DNA of 64,000 bases. It comes from Taibaiella sp965229095. GTDB taxonomy: Bacteria; Bacteroidota; Bacteroidia; Chitinophagales; Chitinophagaceae. The stretch is from positions 2,294,001 to 2,358,000 of the forward strand of contig OZ245855.1 in the NCBI GenBank assembly GCA_965229095.1, in the 5' to 3' direction. The first letter of the stretch is position 1. Every line of letters starts with the position of its first letter. Shown here piece after piece: positions 1 through 9,507 of the stretch. The position numbers and the translations under genes were made by a program. The notes under the pieces were generated by a model. The model was given only the letters and a program-made list of their open reading frames with translations, made no database searches and was not told where the DNA came from.

Positions 1-926
1 TGGTACGGAATACTGCCGGTACCACCGCGGGGGCTTTTACCTGTGCACAAAATGTAAACACAGGCGGCATACGCCAGGATGCAGCAGGCGCAAAATACCT
101 GGACCGGAATTTCAGGATCACCAATGCTACGGCCGGTACCTATGATGTCCAATTATTTATGCTGAACACAGAGCAAGCCACTTTACAGGCTGCCGACCCT
201 AATGCCACCTTAGCCAATCTGAAAGTTACCCGGCAAACAGGGGAAAGCAGTTGCACCAATAACTTTGCTACCGGAGGTACCAACTCCCTGATAACACAAT
301 CGGGAAGCGGGTCGGCCAATGGTGTTAGCTGGATCCAGTTCAGCACACCCGGGTTTTCCAATTTCTTCATTAATGCAGGCACTACACCGCTGCCTGTTGT
401 GCTGGAAAGCTTTGACGGTATTAATAAAGGCGCTGTGAATTACTTGAACTGGGAAACAGCCGAAGAACAGCGCTTCAGTCACTTTGAGCTGCAACGTTCT
501 GCCAACGGCATTGATTTCAGCAAAGTAGCGACCATAAATGCAAACAGGAAGCCGACAGGAAGCACTTATGCTTATGTCGATGAACGCCCTTATGAAGGAA
601 TCAATATATACCGGCTGAATATGGTAGATATGGATGGAAAAATAACCGTTTCGGGTATCGTAAAACTGATCGTGAAAAGTGGCAATGGATTGGCTGTAAG
701 CGTACACCCTAACCCTGTAAACCAGCAATTAAATGTTGCCCTTACCGGTAAGGCCGACGGTATTGGACAAATACAGGTATTGGACATTATGGGCAAAATG
801 CTGCACCAGACACAAATGGATGGCAATAGTACTATCATAGACATGAGTCCTTATGCAAAAGGTAGCTATATGATCCTTTACAAAGACAAAAGCCACCACT
901 CCGTAACCAAGGTTATTAAAAACTAA
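1..926 (+). CDS. T9SS C-terminal sorting domain protein (5' truncated)
   Basis: The reading frame is open from base 3, so the gene starts before the window and only the last 307 or so residues are visible. The upstream part is rich in Gly, Thr, Asn and Ala, as in secreted beta-rich cargo. A middle segment contains NYLNWETAEEQRFSHFELQR, the fibronectin-III-like region that commonly precedes the sorting domain in Bacteroidota cargo. The last 75 or so residues form a type A sorting domain: it opens with VHPNPVNQQL (the usual YPNP motif with His for Tyr), has a central LDIMGKML strand, and ends KGSYMILYK...VTKVIKN. By family knowledge the protein is exported by Sec, crosses the outer membrane by T9SS and is released or anchored. 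Its enzymatic or adhesive role cannot be told from this fragment. A hairpin terminator follows 37 bases after the stop. Confidence 0.85.
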   Translation, partial: VRNTAGTTAGAFTCAQNVNTGGIRQDAAGAKYLDRNFRITNATAGTYDVQLFMLNTEQATLQAADPNATLANLKVTRQTGESSCTNNFATGGTNSLITQSGSGSANGVSWIQFSTPGFSNFFINAGTTPLPVVLESFDGINKGAVNYLNWETAEEQRFSHFELQRSANGIDFSKVATINANRKPTGSTYAYVDERPYEGINIYRLNMVDMDGKITVSGIVKLIVKSGNGLAVSVHPNPVNQQLNVALTGKADGIGQIQVLDIMGKMLHQTQMDGNSTIIDMSPYAKGSYMILYKDKSHHSVTKVIKN

Positions 927-1295
927 TCACAACATAAAAATTAATAAAATTCATTAAAATTTGATCCACCAGCCATAACGCTGGTGGATTTTATTTCTAC
1001 AAACAGATTTGTGATATTTTGCGCCTGCATAAATTTCGCCTTGCTAAATGTTAAAAAAAAGTTTACATTTGAAGTTCAGAATTTAACAGAATCATTTTCC
1101 GGCTTTTGCCGGTTTGTTTATCCAACCGGGCGGCAGGCCCAAAGAACCACTTAACCAAAGCCAAATCAAAAAGATCAGCCCCTTGGGCCGTGTCTTGAAA
1201 ATAGCTTTTTGTATTGCCATTTATAATAGATGCTCTATCTGCTGCTTAAAAAGCTAACTATGCCGCAGATAATAGCTATGATTCAATTTATGTCT
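927..1295 (+). promoter_or_regulatory. Intergenic leader with Bacteroidota-type promoter for the giant surface protein
   Basis: This 369-bp gap holds the terminator at 964-996 and then a good Bacteroidota promoter match: TTG at 1041-1043, 20 bases, and TACATTTG at 1064-1071 (consensus TAnnTTTG). If transcription starts just after it, the mRNA has an unusually long 5' leader of about 215-220 nt before the preferred ATG at 1296. A short CCGGC/GCCGG-type hairpin lies near 1099-1112. I see no other gene or known riboswitch here. Confidence 0.6.
964..996 (+). terminator. Rho-independent terminator after the first T9SS gene
   Basis: A perfect 10-bp stem (ATCCACCAGC at 964-973, GCTGGTGGAT at 980-989) with a 6-base loop is followed directly by TTTATTTC. 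It lies 37 bases after the stop codon at 926. Confidence 0.85.
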
Positions 1296-4200
1296 ATGAA
1301 AAAAATCAACAACGATCGAGGTAGCTGCCTTATGCGAAGATCTGCTTTCAGTCATGAATCAAAACTTACAAAATTGGGCGCTTGTATCAAGGCAGGCATG
1401 CTCTTTTCTCTAAGTCTGCTATCCATCCGTGCCAGTGCGCAGGTATCGGTTACTGCAAGTGGCGGTACCACGGGCCCTACAGTGTACTCCACGCTCAACA
1501 GCGCATTCACGGCTATTAATGCAGGTACACACCAGGGTACCATCAACATTGCTATTACCGGCAATACTACAGAACCGGCGACACCAGTACCCTTATTGGC
1601 CAGTGGCGGTACATCCAGTTATACTTCAATCAATATTCAACCAAGCGGCGGTAATTTCACCATTAATTCCAATGCAGCACCTGCGGCTAACCGCGGGGTT
1701 ATAGAACTTACAGGCGCCGACAATGTTACCATCGACGGTGACGACCCGCTTACGGCAGGCACACAAAACTTAAGTATTGTTGCGGCAAGCGTAAGTACTT
1801 CGGGTGTTGCCTGTATCCGTTTATCGTCGAATTCCAGTACCGGAACAGACGGGGCCAATAACAATACCATCAAAAACTGTATCATTACAGGTTCCAGGAG
1901 CAGTGCCACCAGCACGACAACCAATTATGGTATCCAGTTTTCCAACGGTACTTCTACCAGTAGCTCTTCTACCGGGGCTTATTCCAGCTTGAATACGCTT
2001 ATCCAGAATAATATCATTACCCGGTGCTACTATGGTATCAATGCGATAGGAAACGCAACTACTTATCTTAATACCGGAACCCAGATCAAGAACAATGTGA
2101 TCGGTAGCGCTACCGCTGCAAATTATGTAGCTTTCAGGGGTATTGCCATATCTTACACCGCTTCTACAGCAGGAACAGGCTCAGCCGTAATAGAGGCCAA
2201 CGATATTCGTACCGGCCATACTTCCGGAAGCTCAAGTATGTCTGCAATAGAAGTTTCTTCCGCTAATGCCGGTATACTCATTACGCGAAACAACATCCAT
2301 GATTGTATCAACCCCACCTCCGGCGTTTGGGGTATGTATGGTATCGGTATTACATCATCTACCAGTAACGCCGGTATTACGATCACGAATAACTTCATCC
2401 GTGATATCGCAGGATACCCTGTTTCTTCTATGGGTAACCAATACGGCGGATGGAGTATCTATATCGGCGCTAATGCTACTGGCATTATTATCAACAATAA
2501 TACCATGGCGCAATTTCTTTCGACGGTGATTGGCGGTTGTATTCTCGTGAATTCATCAGGCGCTACGATAAGCCAATGCCTGAATAACATTATGTTTAAT
2601 AATGTTGCCAGCGCCAATTCTTGTTGCTTTTATGCAGGCGCTACGGCCAATATCTCGGGAGGAACGATCAACAGGAATGACTATTTCGTCAATGCTGCCG
2701 GTAAGCTAGGCTACTATAATGCTACCCAGGCTACATTGCTTAACTGGCAAACCGCTACCAGTAAAGACGCTAACTCGCTGAATGAAAATCCGCCTTTTGT
2801 ATCTGCTACCGATCTGCACCTGATCCAGGGTGCTTATTCCTTCCTGGAGTCGGCCGGTGCTCCAACGGCGACTACAGGTGTAACCGTTGATATTGATAAC
2901 CAGACAAGACCCGGACCCTCCTCTTATGGTTTTGGAACAGCGCCGGATATTGGCGCCGATGAGTTTGACGGAAGAGCTGCAGCTTGTGGCGCACCTGCTC
3001 CGGGCAATACAGTTTCATCTTTAAGCACCCCTGTTTGCAGTGGTGTGACGGTAACGCTTTCCATGTCTACGCCACCGGTAGGTCCTGGCTTTACCTTTCA
3101 ATGGCAATCTTCACAAAACAATGTAACCTTTACCGATATCTCCGGGGCTACTAATAATACCTACACCGGCCCTGCTAATGCTAATTACTACAGGTGTAAT
3201 GTAACTTGCTCTATCGGCCCCGTAAGCGCTACCTCAACGCCGGTGCAAGTTTTATACAACAACAATGTTACCGGCACTACTCCGGGAGCACGCTGTGGCA
3301 ATGGCACCGTGAGCCTGGCTGCTACTGGCTCTGCAGGCGCTACACTGAAATGGTACACCGCAGCAACGGGCGGAACGGCTTTAGGTACAGGCTCTCCGTT
3401 TACAACACCTGTTATCAATGCAACAACATCTTACTATGTAGGCGCCGAAGCCCTCGCACCCGGCGATGCTACCGTAGGCACAGCTACGACTTTAACTTCA
3501 GCCACCGACTACCCTACCGCATTTATGAACCGGCATAACCAATACTGGCTCCAAATGGTATTCACTCCCGCAGAATTAAATGCTGCTGGTCTTTATGCAG
3601 GTAATATCACGGCACTGAGGTTCAATACCACTACTATTGGCGATGCCCCCAATGTGACCAACTTTACGGTAATGATGGGACCAACCAGTAACACCACTCT
3701 TTCCACCTTCACGACCACCGGGCTCTCCACCGTTTATGGTCCGTCTACTTATTCCCAAACGATAGGTGTGAATACAATCACTTTTTCCACACCGTACCCT
3801 TGGGATGGTACTTCCAACATCCTGGTAGATATCAGGCAATCGGGCGTTGATAACCTTAATAATGCAGTAACCTATTATACGCAAACAACAGGTAATACCG
3901 TACTGTATGCCTATACATCATCATCCACGTCCATATATAATTCCAGCACTACTGCGACTACGTCAACATCAAGATTAAATACGACATTCGTAGGGCAGGC
4001 CATTTGCAGCAGTCCGCGCATACCGGTTACCGCAACGGTAAATACACCGCCTACATTTACCGTTACACCCGATCAAACCATCTGTAACAATGCCATCACC
4101 CCGCTTTCTGTCACCTCGACCTTAAGCAATTTCAATACTTATACCTGGAGCCCTGTTACTAACTTATACACCGACGCGGCTGCTACGGTACCTTACCTAG

Positions 4201-6959
4201 CCGGGAACAGCGCTACTACGGTTTATTTCAAATCTGCGACTCCTGCTACAAGCACCTATACCGTGAATGCCAATAACAGCACTACATTATGTGCTGCTAT
4301 CACCACATCCGCGGTTACCGTTTTACCGGCTACTGTTACTGCCATAGCAACACCCTCCACGATTTGTATGTCGGGTTCTACAACCCTGGCACTGACACCC
4401 GCAACAGGATATGGCGCTGCTACATTCCAATGGCAATCGTCAACCGATAATGTGGGCTTTGGCAATGAAAGTACCAATGCTACATCCATAAGCTATACCA
4501 CACCGGTTTTAACTGCCACGAAATATTACAGGGTTGTTATTAAAAACAGTGCAGGCACTGTTTGCCTCAACTCTGTTTCGGATACAGCTATAGTAAATAA
4601 CCCTACCGTGTTAAGCACTACACCGGCAACCCGCTGCGGTCCGGGTAACGTAACCCTTGCCGCTACCGCAAATTCAGGTGCAACACTCGCTTGGTATGGT
4701 GCTGCAACAGGTGGCGCAACATTGGCAACCAGTGCTTCTTACACACCGAGCGTAACAGCTACAACCAATTATTGGGTTGCTGCCAGGATAGCAGGCGTTG
4801 CAGGTACAGCAACTATAGGTTCAGCCACAACACTTACTACCGCGACAGAGGAAATTACTGCATTTTGTAACCGCAGGGTCAATTACAGGATGCAAATGAT
4901 CTTTACCGTTGCAGAACTGAATGCCGCAGGTATATTCCCCGGTAATATCACTTCGGTTGGTTTTAATATTAGCACCCTGGGCGATGCTGCCAGCAACAAT
5001 AACTATACGGTTAAAATGGGTACTACTTCCCAGGCAACGTTCAGCACTTATATCACCACCGGTTTGTCTACTGTATATGGACCGCTAAACTATACCCATG
5101 TTGTAGGTCTGAATACAATTACTTTTGCCAACCCTTTCCCCTGGGACGGCACTTCCAATATAGTACTGGAGATAAGCCACGATGGTATTGATAATATCAA
5201 CAACGCGCAAACCTACTATACAGCCACAACCGACAACATGTCGGGCTACTCTTATAATTCAAGCACAACCGCAGCTACGACGACCAAACGCCTGAATACA
5301 ACCTTCGGCTTCTTACCTCTTTGCGAAGGTCCGCGTCAGCAGGTTACAGCAACCGTTAATCCACTCCCTACGATCACAGTAACCCCATCCGGCGCCGTTC
5401 CTATCTGTGCAGGCACCACCACTACGCTTACAGCAACCGGCGGTGGCAACTACCAGTGGCGCAACGCTTCGGGTAATATCAGTGGTCAGACCAATAATAC
5501 CTTTACTACAGGCACAGCAGGCACTTACAAAGTAGTAGTGACTACACCGGCCACCGGTTGTACCGATTCTTCGGCAGCTATTACGGTGACTGTTAACCCG
5601 TCGCCAACCGTATTTATCGGTAACGACACTACCTTCTGCTCCGGTAATACCCTTACCCTGAATGCAGGCAATCCGGGTGCTACTTATCTGTGGAACAACG
5701 GCAGCACCAACCAGACCAGGGCGATAACCGCTACCGGTACTTATTCTGTTAAAGTAACCAACAGCAACAACTGCTCCAAAAGCGATACGATCCAGGTAAC
5801 TGTTAATCCAACTCCGGTAGTGAACCTGGGCAACGATACTACGCTTTGCTCCGGTATCAGCTATGTGCTGAACTCCGGCAACCCCGGCGCTACACGCCTC
5901 TGGGACAATGGCACTACAGCGCAAACAAGGACCGTAACTACCAATGGTACTTATTATGTAAGGGTAACCAACTCCTTTAACTGTACTGCCCGTGATACGG
6001 TAACCACAACCTTCCTTCCTGCCCCTGTAGTAAACCTCGGCAACGACAGGGATATTTGTGCCGGAGCGACTACCATCCTGGATGCCGGTAACCCTGGCGA
6101 AACCTATCTCTGGGATAATGGCAGCACAGCGCAGACCCGCAGCGTAAACACTACCGGCAATTACTATGTAACGGTAAGCAATGCCGCAGTCAACTGTAAA
6201 GGAACTGATACCATACATGTAACCGTGCATCCGTTGCCTGTAGTGAACCTGGGTAACGATACTACCTTCTGCCACGGTAACACACTTACTTTAAATACAG
6301 GAAACCCGGGCGCCAGCTACCTCTGGAACGACAACTCGACAGCGCAAACCCTGAATGTGACCAGCACCGGCAATTATGGTGTAGTAGTTACCGATGCTTA
6401 CGCCTGCGTAGGATCGGATAACATCAACATACTGGTGAAAGAATTGCCCAACGGTATCATCAATGCCGTACACGGCGATACGGCTACTTATACCTTCAAT
6501 GTGCTGAACCCTCAGTATGTAACCACTTATACCTGGAATTTCGGCGATGGCTCGCCCCTGGTAAACGGCATTATGGTACAACACAAATATGCCCATAATG
6601 GTATCTATAACGTTTCTGTACTGATGAAAGGCGAATGCAACGACAGCACCCTTAAATCCCGTACAGTAGACGTATTTGACGCCACCGGTGGTACCAGCAT
6701 CCGCGAGATCGAAGACAGCAAAGACCTGGTGCTCTACCCCAACCCTGCCAGGGATATAGTAGTTATCGAAAACAAACGTAACCTGAAAATGAAGCAGATC
6801 ACTGTGTACAACATCGTAGGCCAGGTGCTTTCTACCACCAAAGCCGACAGCGAAGACAAACACAAGCTGCATACCCAGGCTTTCGCAGCCGGCGTATATA
6901 CCCTGAGGATAGAAACCGACAAGGGCATCGTGATCAGGAAGTTCGAGATCATGAAATAA
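1296..6959 (+). CDS. Giant multidomain T9SS surface protein (beta-helix, Ig-like repeats, PKD, sorting domain)
   Basis: About 1,887 residues. I prefer ATG 1296 (MKKINNDRG) over the upstream in-frame ATG at 1230; a hydrophobic stretch ending SIRASAQ then fits a long signal peptide. Order along the DNA: right-handed beta-helix-like Ser/Thr/Asn-rich region (about 1440-2960), an Ig-like segment (about 2990-3250), a copy of a roughly 180-residue module containing PWDGTSNI (about 3290-4040), another Ig-like segment (4060-4590), a second copy of the same module (about 4600-5360), a PKD/Ig-like segment, four approximately 70-residue repeats opening V-x-x-G-N-D (from about 5610, 5820, 6030 and 6240), a PKD-like domain with TYTWNFGDGSP (about 6470-6680), and a type A sorting domain from LVLYPNPARD to the end. 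The fold suggests a cell-surface or released adhesin or glycan-binding protein. No catalytic motif is visible. It is followed by a strong terminator. Confidence 0.88.
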   Translation: MKKINNDRGSCLMRRSAFSHESKLTKLGACIKAGMLFSLSLLSIRASAQVSVTASGGTTGPTVYSTLNSAFTAINAGTHQGTINIAITGNTTEPATPVPLLASGGTSSYTSINIQPSGGNFTINSNAAPAANRGVIELTGADNVTIDGDDPLTAGTQNLSIVAASVSTSGVACIRLSSNSSTGTDGANNNTIKNCIITGSRSSATSTTTNYGIQFSNGTSTSSSSTGAYSSLNTLIQNNIITRCYYGINAIGNATTYLNTGTQIKNNVIGSATAANYVAFRGIAISYTASTAGTGSAVIEANDIRTGHTSGSSSMSAIEVSSANAGILITRNNIHDCINPTSGVWGMYGIGITSSTSNAGITITNNFIRDIAGYPVSSMGNQYGGWSIYIGANATGIIINNNTMAQFLSTVIGGCILVNSSGATISQCLNNIMFNNVASANSCCFYAGATANISGGTINRNDYFVNAAGKLGYYNATQATLLNWQTATSKDANSLNENPPFVSATDLHLIQGAYSFLESAGAPTATTGVTVDIDNQTRPGPSSYGFGTAPDIGADEFDGRAAACGAPAPGNTVSSLSTPVCSGVTVTLSMSTPPVGPGFTFQWQSSQNNVTFTDISGATNNTYTGPANANYYRCNVTCSIGPVSATSTPVQVLYNNNVTGTTPGARCGNGTVSLAATGSAGATLKWYTAATGGTALGTGSPFTTPVINATTSYYVGAEALAPGDATVGTATTLTSATDYPTAFMNRHNQYWLQMVFTPAELNAAGLYAGNITALRFNTTTIGDAPNVTNFTVMMGPTSNTTLSTFTTTGLSTVYGPSTYSQTIGVNTITFSTPYPWDGTSNILVDIRQSGVDNLNNAVTYYTQTTGNTVLYAYTSSSTSIYNSSTTATTSTSRLNTTFVGQAICSSPRIPVTATVNTPPTFTVTPDQTICNNAITPLSVTSTLSNFNTYTWSPVTNLYTDAAATVPYLAGNSATTVYFKSATPATSTYTVNANNSTTLCAAITTSAVTVLPATVTAIATPSTICMSGSTTLALTPATGYGAATFQWQSSTDNVGFGNESTNATSISYTTPVLTATKYYRVVIKNSAGTVCLNSVSDTAIVNNPTVLSTTPATRCGPGNVTLAATANSGATLAWYGAATGGATLATSASYTPSVTATTNYWVAARIAGVAGTATIGSATTLTTATEEITAFCNRRVNYRMQMIFTVAELNAAGIFPGNITSVGFNISTLGDAASNNNYTVKMGTTSQATFSTYITTGLSTVYGPLNYTHVVGLNTITFANPFPWDGTSNIVLEISHDGIDNINNAQTYYTATTDNMSGYSYNSSTTAATTTKRLNTTFGFLPLCEGPRQQVTATVNPLPTITVTPSGAVPICAGTTTTLTATGGGNYQWRNASGNISGQTNNTFTTGTAGTYKVVVTTPATGCTDSSAAITVTVNPSPTVFIGNDTTFCSGNTLTLNAGNPGATYLWNNGSTNQTRAITATGTYSVKVTNSNNCSKSDTIQVTVNPTPVVNLGNDTTLCSGISYVLNSGNPGATRLWDNGTTAQTRTVTTNGTYYVRVTNSFNCTARDTVTTTFLPAPVVNLGNDRDICAGATTILDAGNPGETYLWDNGSTAQTRSVNTTGNYYVTVSNAAVNCKGTDTIHVTVHPLPVVNLGNDTTFCHGNTLTLNTGNPGASYLWNDNSTAQTLNVTSTGNYGVVVTDAYACVGSDNINILVKELPNGIINAVHGDTATYTFNVLNPQYVTTYTWNFGDGSPLVNGIMVQHKYAHNGIYNVSVLMKGECNDSTLKSRTVDVFDATGGTSIREIEDSKDLVLYPNPARDIVVIENKRNLKMKQITVYNIVGQVLSTTKADSEDKHKLHTQAFAAGVYTLRIETDKGIVIRKFEIMK

Positions 6960-6979
6960 GGATTTCCTAATATCCGGCA

Positions 6980-7016
6980 AAGCCCTCCGTTACCTTGTAC
7001 GGAGGGCTTTTTTTAT
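6980..7016 (+). terminator. Rho-independent terminator
   Basis: An 11-bp perfect stem (AAGCCCTCCGT at 6980-6990, ACGGAGGGCTT at 6999-7009) with an 8-base loop runs into a T-rich tail. It closes the giant surface-protein gene. Confidence 0.92.
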
Positions 7017-7083
7017 TAACAAAAATCAAATAAACTGTCAAGTGTGCTTCTTGGGGCTGCAATAAAAGATCCAGGGCCTTTCC

Positions 7084-7107
7084 TTGCAGCAATTTCAGTT
7101 AACTTTA
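7084..7107 (+). promoter_or_regulatory. Candidate promoter of the paaK unit
   Basis: TTG at 7084-7086 lies 13 bases before TAACTTTA (7100-7107), a seven-of-eight match to the Bacteroidota -7 element TAnnTTTG. It sits 24 bases before the paaK ATG. The spacer is shorter than ideal. Confidence 0.45.
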
Positions 7108-7131
7108 TCCTGGAAATAAAACCAGGGAGTC

Positions 7132-8469
7132 ATGTCATTTTTTAACCGGGAAGCAGAAACCCTTAGCATAGCCGGGTTGCGGCAATTGCAAAACGAAAGG
7201 TTACGCGATAAGGTAGCCACACTATACCATAAAGTGCCTTTTTACAAAAACCTGCTGGATGCGCAGCAGGTACGGCCCGACGACATCAGGTCGGTAGAGG
7301 ACTTGCATAAGATACCTTTTACCAAAAAGAATGCTTTGCGCGACAACTATCCATTCGGCTTGTTTACCCTGCCCCGAAACGAAGTAAGCAGGTTGCACTG
7401 CAGCAGCGGGACTACGGGCAAACCCATCGTAGTAGGCTATACCCGTAACGACCTCGATCTTTTTGCGGAAGTAGTAGCACGCTCCTTATCGGCTGCAGGC
7501 TGCAGGCCGGGCATGCTCCTGCAGAATGCCTATGGATACGGTTTGTTTACCGGGGGATTGGGCCTGCACTATGGCGCCGAAAAGCTGGGCATGACCGTAT
7601 TACCCATTTCCGGAGGCGGCACCGAAAAGCAGTTGATGCTGATGCAGGATTTTCAAAGCGATGTCATTTGCTGTACTCCTTCCTATGCAGTGACCCTGGC
7701 CGAAGAAATCAGGAAAAGGAATATCGACCCTGCCAGCCTCAACCTCAGGTATGCCGTATTGGGAGCGGAGCCCTGGACCGAAAGCATAAGGATCGCTGCG
7801 GAAACCGGCCTTAAAGTAACGGCAACCAATATCTACGGCCTCAGCGAAATTATAGGCCCGGGCGTATCTCAGGAAGATTATGAAGAAAAGGGAACCGGCA
7901 GCTATATATGGGAAGATCATTTTTACCCCGAAGTAGTAGACAAGGATACCGGCGAACCCCTGCCCTACGGCCAACAGGGCGTATTGGTATTTACCACGCT
8001 GACCAAAGAAGCGATGCCCCTGCTTCGCTACTGGACCAACGACATTACCAGTATTTACTACGACAAGAGCGCTAAAAGAACACATATCAAAATGGCCCCT
8101 ATTGCAGGCCGGGCCGACGATATGCTGATCATCAGGGGTGTCAACCTGTTCCATACCCAGGTAGAAGCAGTATTGGAACATATCCCGGCCTTAAGTACCA
8201 ATTACTGTTTAACCATAAGCCGCAACGGTACTATGGACGAAGTGGAGGTAACTGTAGAAGCAACCGCTACCCTGTTTGAATCGATAAGCAAAGAAACAAC
8301 AGAGGTATGGGAACACGACCTGCTGAAGACTGCCCTCAATCAATTCAGGAAAAAGATAAAAGACGACATAGGCTTGTCGATGAAAGTGGTGCCTGCTGCG
8401 CCGGGCGCTATTCCCCGCAGCGAAGGCGGGAAGCTTAACCGCATTACCGATTTGCGCAACAAACAATAA
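7132..8469 (+). CDS. paaK: Phenylacetate-CoA ligase family protein
   Basis: Length 445 residues, normal for the family. It belongs to the adenylate-forming (ANL) superfamily and is expected to activate phenylacetate, or a related aromatic acid, to its CoA thioester using ATP. The phosphate-binding loop SSGTTGKPIV is at residues 91-100, followed by PaaK hallmarks ENA/QNAYGYGLFTGG (about 126-136) and IYGLSEIIGPG, plus the C-terminal lid with RADDMLIIRGVN. It heads a tight co-directional set with a SecA-like fragment protein, a PaaI-like thioesterase and a hydrolase. The PaaABCDE epoxidase subunits are not in this window, so the full degradation pathway cannot be confirmed here. The substrate is inferred from family and from the paaI neighbour. 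Confidence 0.9.
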   Translation: MSFFNREAETLSIAGLRQLQNERLRDKVATLYHKVPFYKNLLDAQQVRPDDIRSVEDLHKIPFTKKNALRDNYPFGLFTLPRNEVSRLHCSSGTTGKPIVVGYTRNDLDLFAEVVARSLSAAGCRPGMLLQNAYGYGLFTGGLGLHYGAEKLGMTVLPISGGGTEKQLMLMQDFQSDVICCTPSYAVTLAEEIRKRNIDPASLNLRYAVLGAEPWTESIRIAAETGLKVTATNIYGLSEIIGPGVSQEDYEEKGTGSYIWEDHFYPEVVDKDTGEPLPYGQQGVLVFTTLTKEAMPLLRYWTNDITSIYYDKSAKRTHIKMAPIAGRADDMLIIRGVNLFHTQVEAVLEHIPALSTNYCLTISRNGTMDEVEVTVEATATLFESISKETTEVWEHDLLKTALNQFRKKIKDDIGLSMKVVPAAPGAIPRSEGGKLNRITDLRNKQ

Positions 8470-8505
8470 GCATTTGTTGTTAGCACAGGAACAATAAAGA
8501 CTCTT

Positions 8506-9045
8506 ATGTTTGGATTTTTTAAGAAAAAAGAAGCACAGGTAAAAGTTATAGATAAGATTTGGCTTACCGAGCAAGCCAAATGGCAAGCCTGCCTTGACCT
8601 TTACCGGCGCAACAATGCAACGCGCTTCATCGCCTGGTTCGAGGAAAGCAAAAACAAGCTGGGAGCTTTTTTCAACAGCCAGGTCATCAACGACCCTTCC
8701 CTGTCCCTGGCCGGTTTCCAGGGCAATACCACAGGCGGCCCTTTGCTGTTTATTGAGCATCATCCCCTGCAGGAAGAAGAGCAGCAGCAATTCAAAGACC
8801 TCGGGCTTAACGAAGTTATCGTATTATCTGCCCTGGACGAACCCTTGTTCCTGCTTTTCGGGGGTGCAAAAATAGCAGCGCTGATGCAGAAAATGGGGCT
8901 AACGGAAGAGGAAGGTATCGAAAACAATATGATCAGCGCTTCCATAAAGAACGCCCAGGCTAAGATCAGTAAAAAGGCAATGCTCATTACATCGGCAAGC
9001 TCCCAGTCCGACTGGTTGACCAATGCAGGTATCAACAATTTATAA
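8506..9045 (+). CDS. SecA NBD2/scaffold-like fragment protein of unknown role
   Basis: 179 residues, 36 bases after paaK and 9 bases before paaI. The stretch at about residues 107-155 reads like the junction in SecA between the second nucleotide-binding domain and the helical scaffold: SALDEPLF (108-115) corresponds to SecA S-L-E-D-D-L, then an FGG...I..LM.KMG segment, then TEEEGIENNMIS and SIKNAQAKI. The N-terminal part (TEQAKWQACL, about 21-30, and FIAWFEESKNKL, about 41-52) resembles the start of SecA NBD2. The first nucleotide-binding domain with its Walker A motif and the QxxGRxGRxG motif are absent, so ATPase activity is not expected. This resemblance was recognised by eye. The function in the aromatic-acid unit is unknown; it might be a scaffold or a relic. 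Confidence 0.75.
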   Translation: MFGFFKKKEAQVKVIDKIWLTEQAKWQACLDLYRRNNATRFIAWFEESKNKLGAFFNSQVINDPSLSLAGFQGNTTGGPLLFIEHHPLQEEEQQQFKDLGLNEVIVLSALDEPLFLLFGGAKIAALMQKMGLTEEEGIENNMISASIKNAQAKISKKAMLITSASSQSDWLTNAGINNL

Positions 9046-9054
9046 GCCATACAA

Positions 9055-9498
9055 ATGGATAACAAGGAACAGAAGATAACACCGCAGGAAGTACTGGACA
9101 TCATGACAGCCAGAGACCGCTTCAGCGCCTGGCTCGGCCTGGAAATAGAAGCTATAGGCGAAGGGTATTGCCGCCTGCATTACGAAGTAAAGGAAGATAT
9201 GCTTAACGGATTCGAACGCATTCATGGCGGCGTCCTGTTTTCGGCATCCGACTCCGCATTTGCTTTTGCCTGCAACTCGCATGGCCTCATCACGGTAGCC
9301 CTGGATGTGTCGATCACCTTCACCCGCCCGGCAATAGCCGGCGACAAGCTCTTTGTAGAAGCCAAAGAAGTACACCTGGGTAATAAAACAGGCTTATACG
9401 ATATCCGCACTACCAACGAAAAAGGGGAATTGGTATGCTTGTTCAAAGGGACTGCTTACCGTACATCGAAAGCCGTAACACCCATGCTCCAAAACTGA
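9055..9498 (+). CDS. paaI: PaaI-type hotdog-fold acyl-CoA thioesterase
   Basis: 147 residues, the usual size of PaaI. The family hydrolyses (hydroxy)phenylacetyl-CoA and rescues CoA trapped when the phenylacetate pathway stalls. The hotdog signature is clear: NGFERIHGGVLFSASDSAFA at about residues 51-70, with the His-Gly-Gly turn and the general-base-equivalent Asp at residue 66. The gene sits 9 bases after the SecA-like gene and 9 bases before the ATG of the hydrolase, so it is almost certainly co-transcribed. Placing the ligase and the thioesterase in one unit implies coupled formation and release of aromatic acyl-CoA. Confidence 0.92.
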   Translation: MDNKEQKITPQEVLDIMTARDRFSAWLGLEIEAIGEGYCRLHYEVKEDMLNGFERIHGGVLFSASDSAFAFACNSHGLITVALDVSITFTRPAIAGDKLFVEAKEVHLGNKTGLYDIRTTNEKGELVCLFKGTAYRTSKAVTPMLQN

Positions 9499-9507
9499 TC
9501 ATTGGTA

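Noticed and set aside
5313..6275. A 320-codon open frame on the minus strand inside the giant surface-protein gene
   Set aside because: It is the mirror of the repetitive Thr/Asn-rich coding strand; it has no start context and the plus-strand protein is clearly real.
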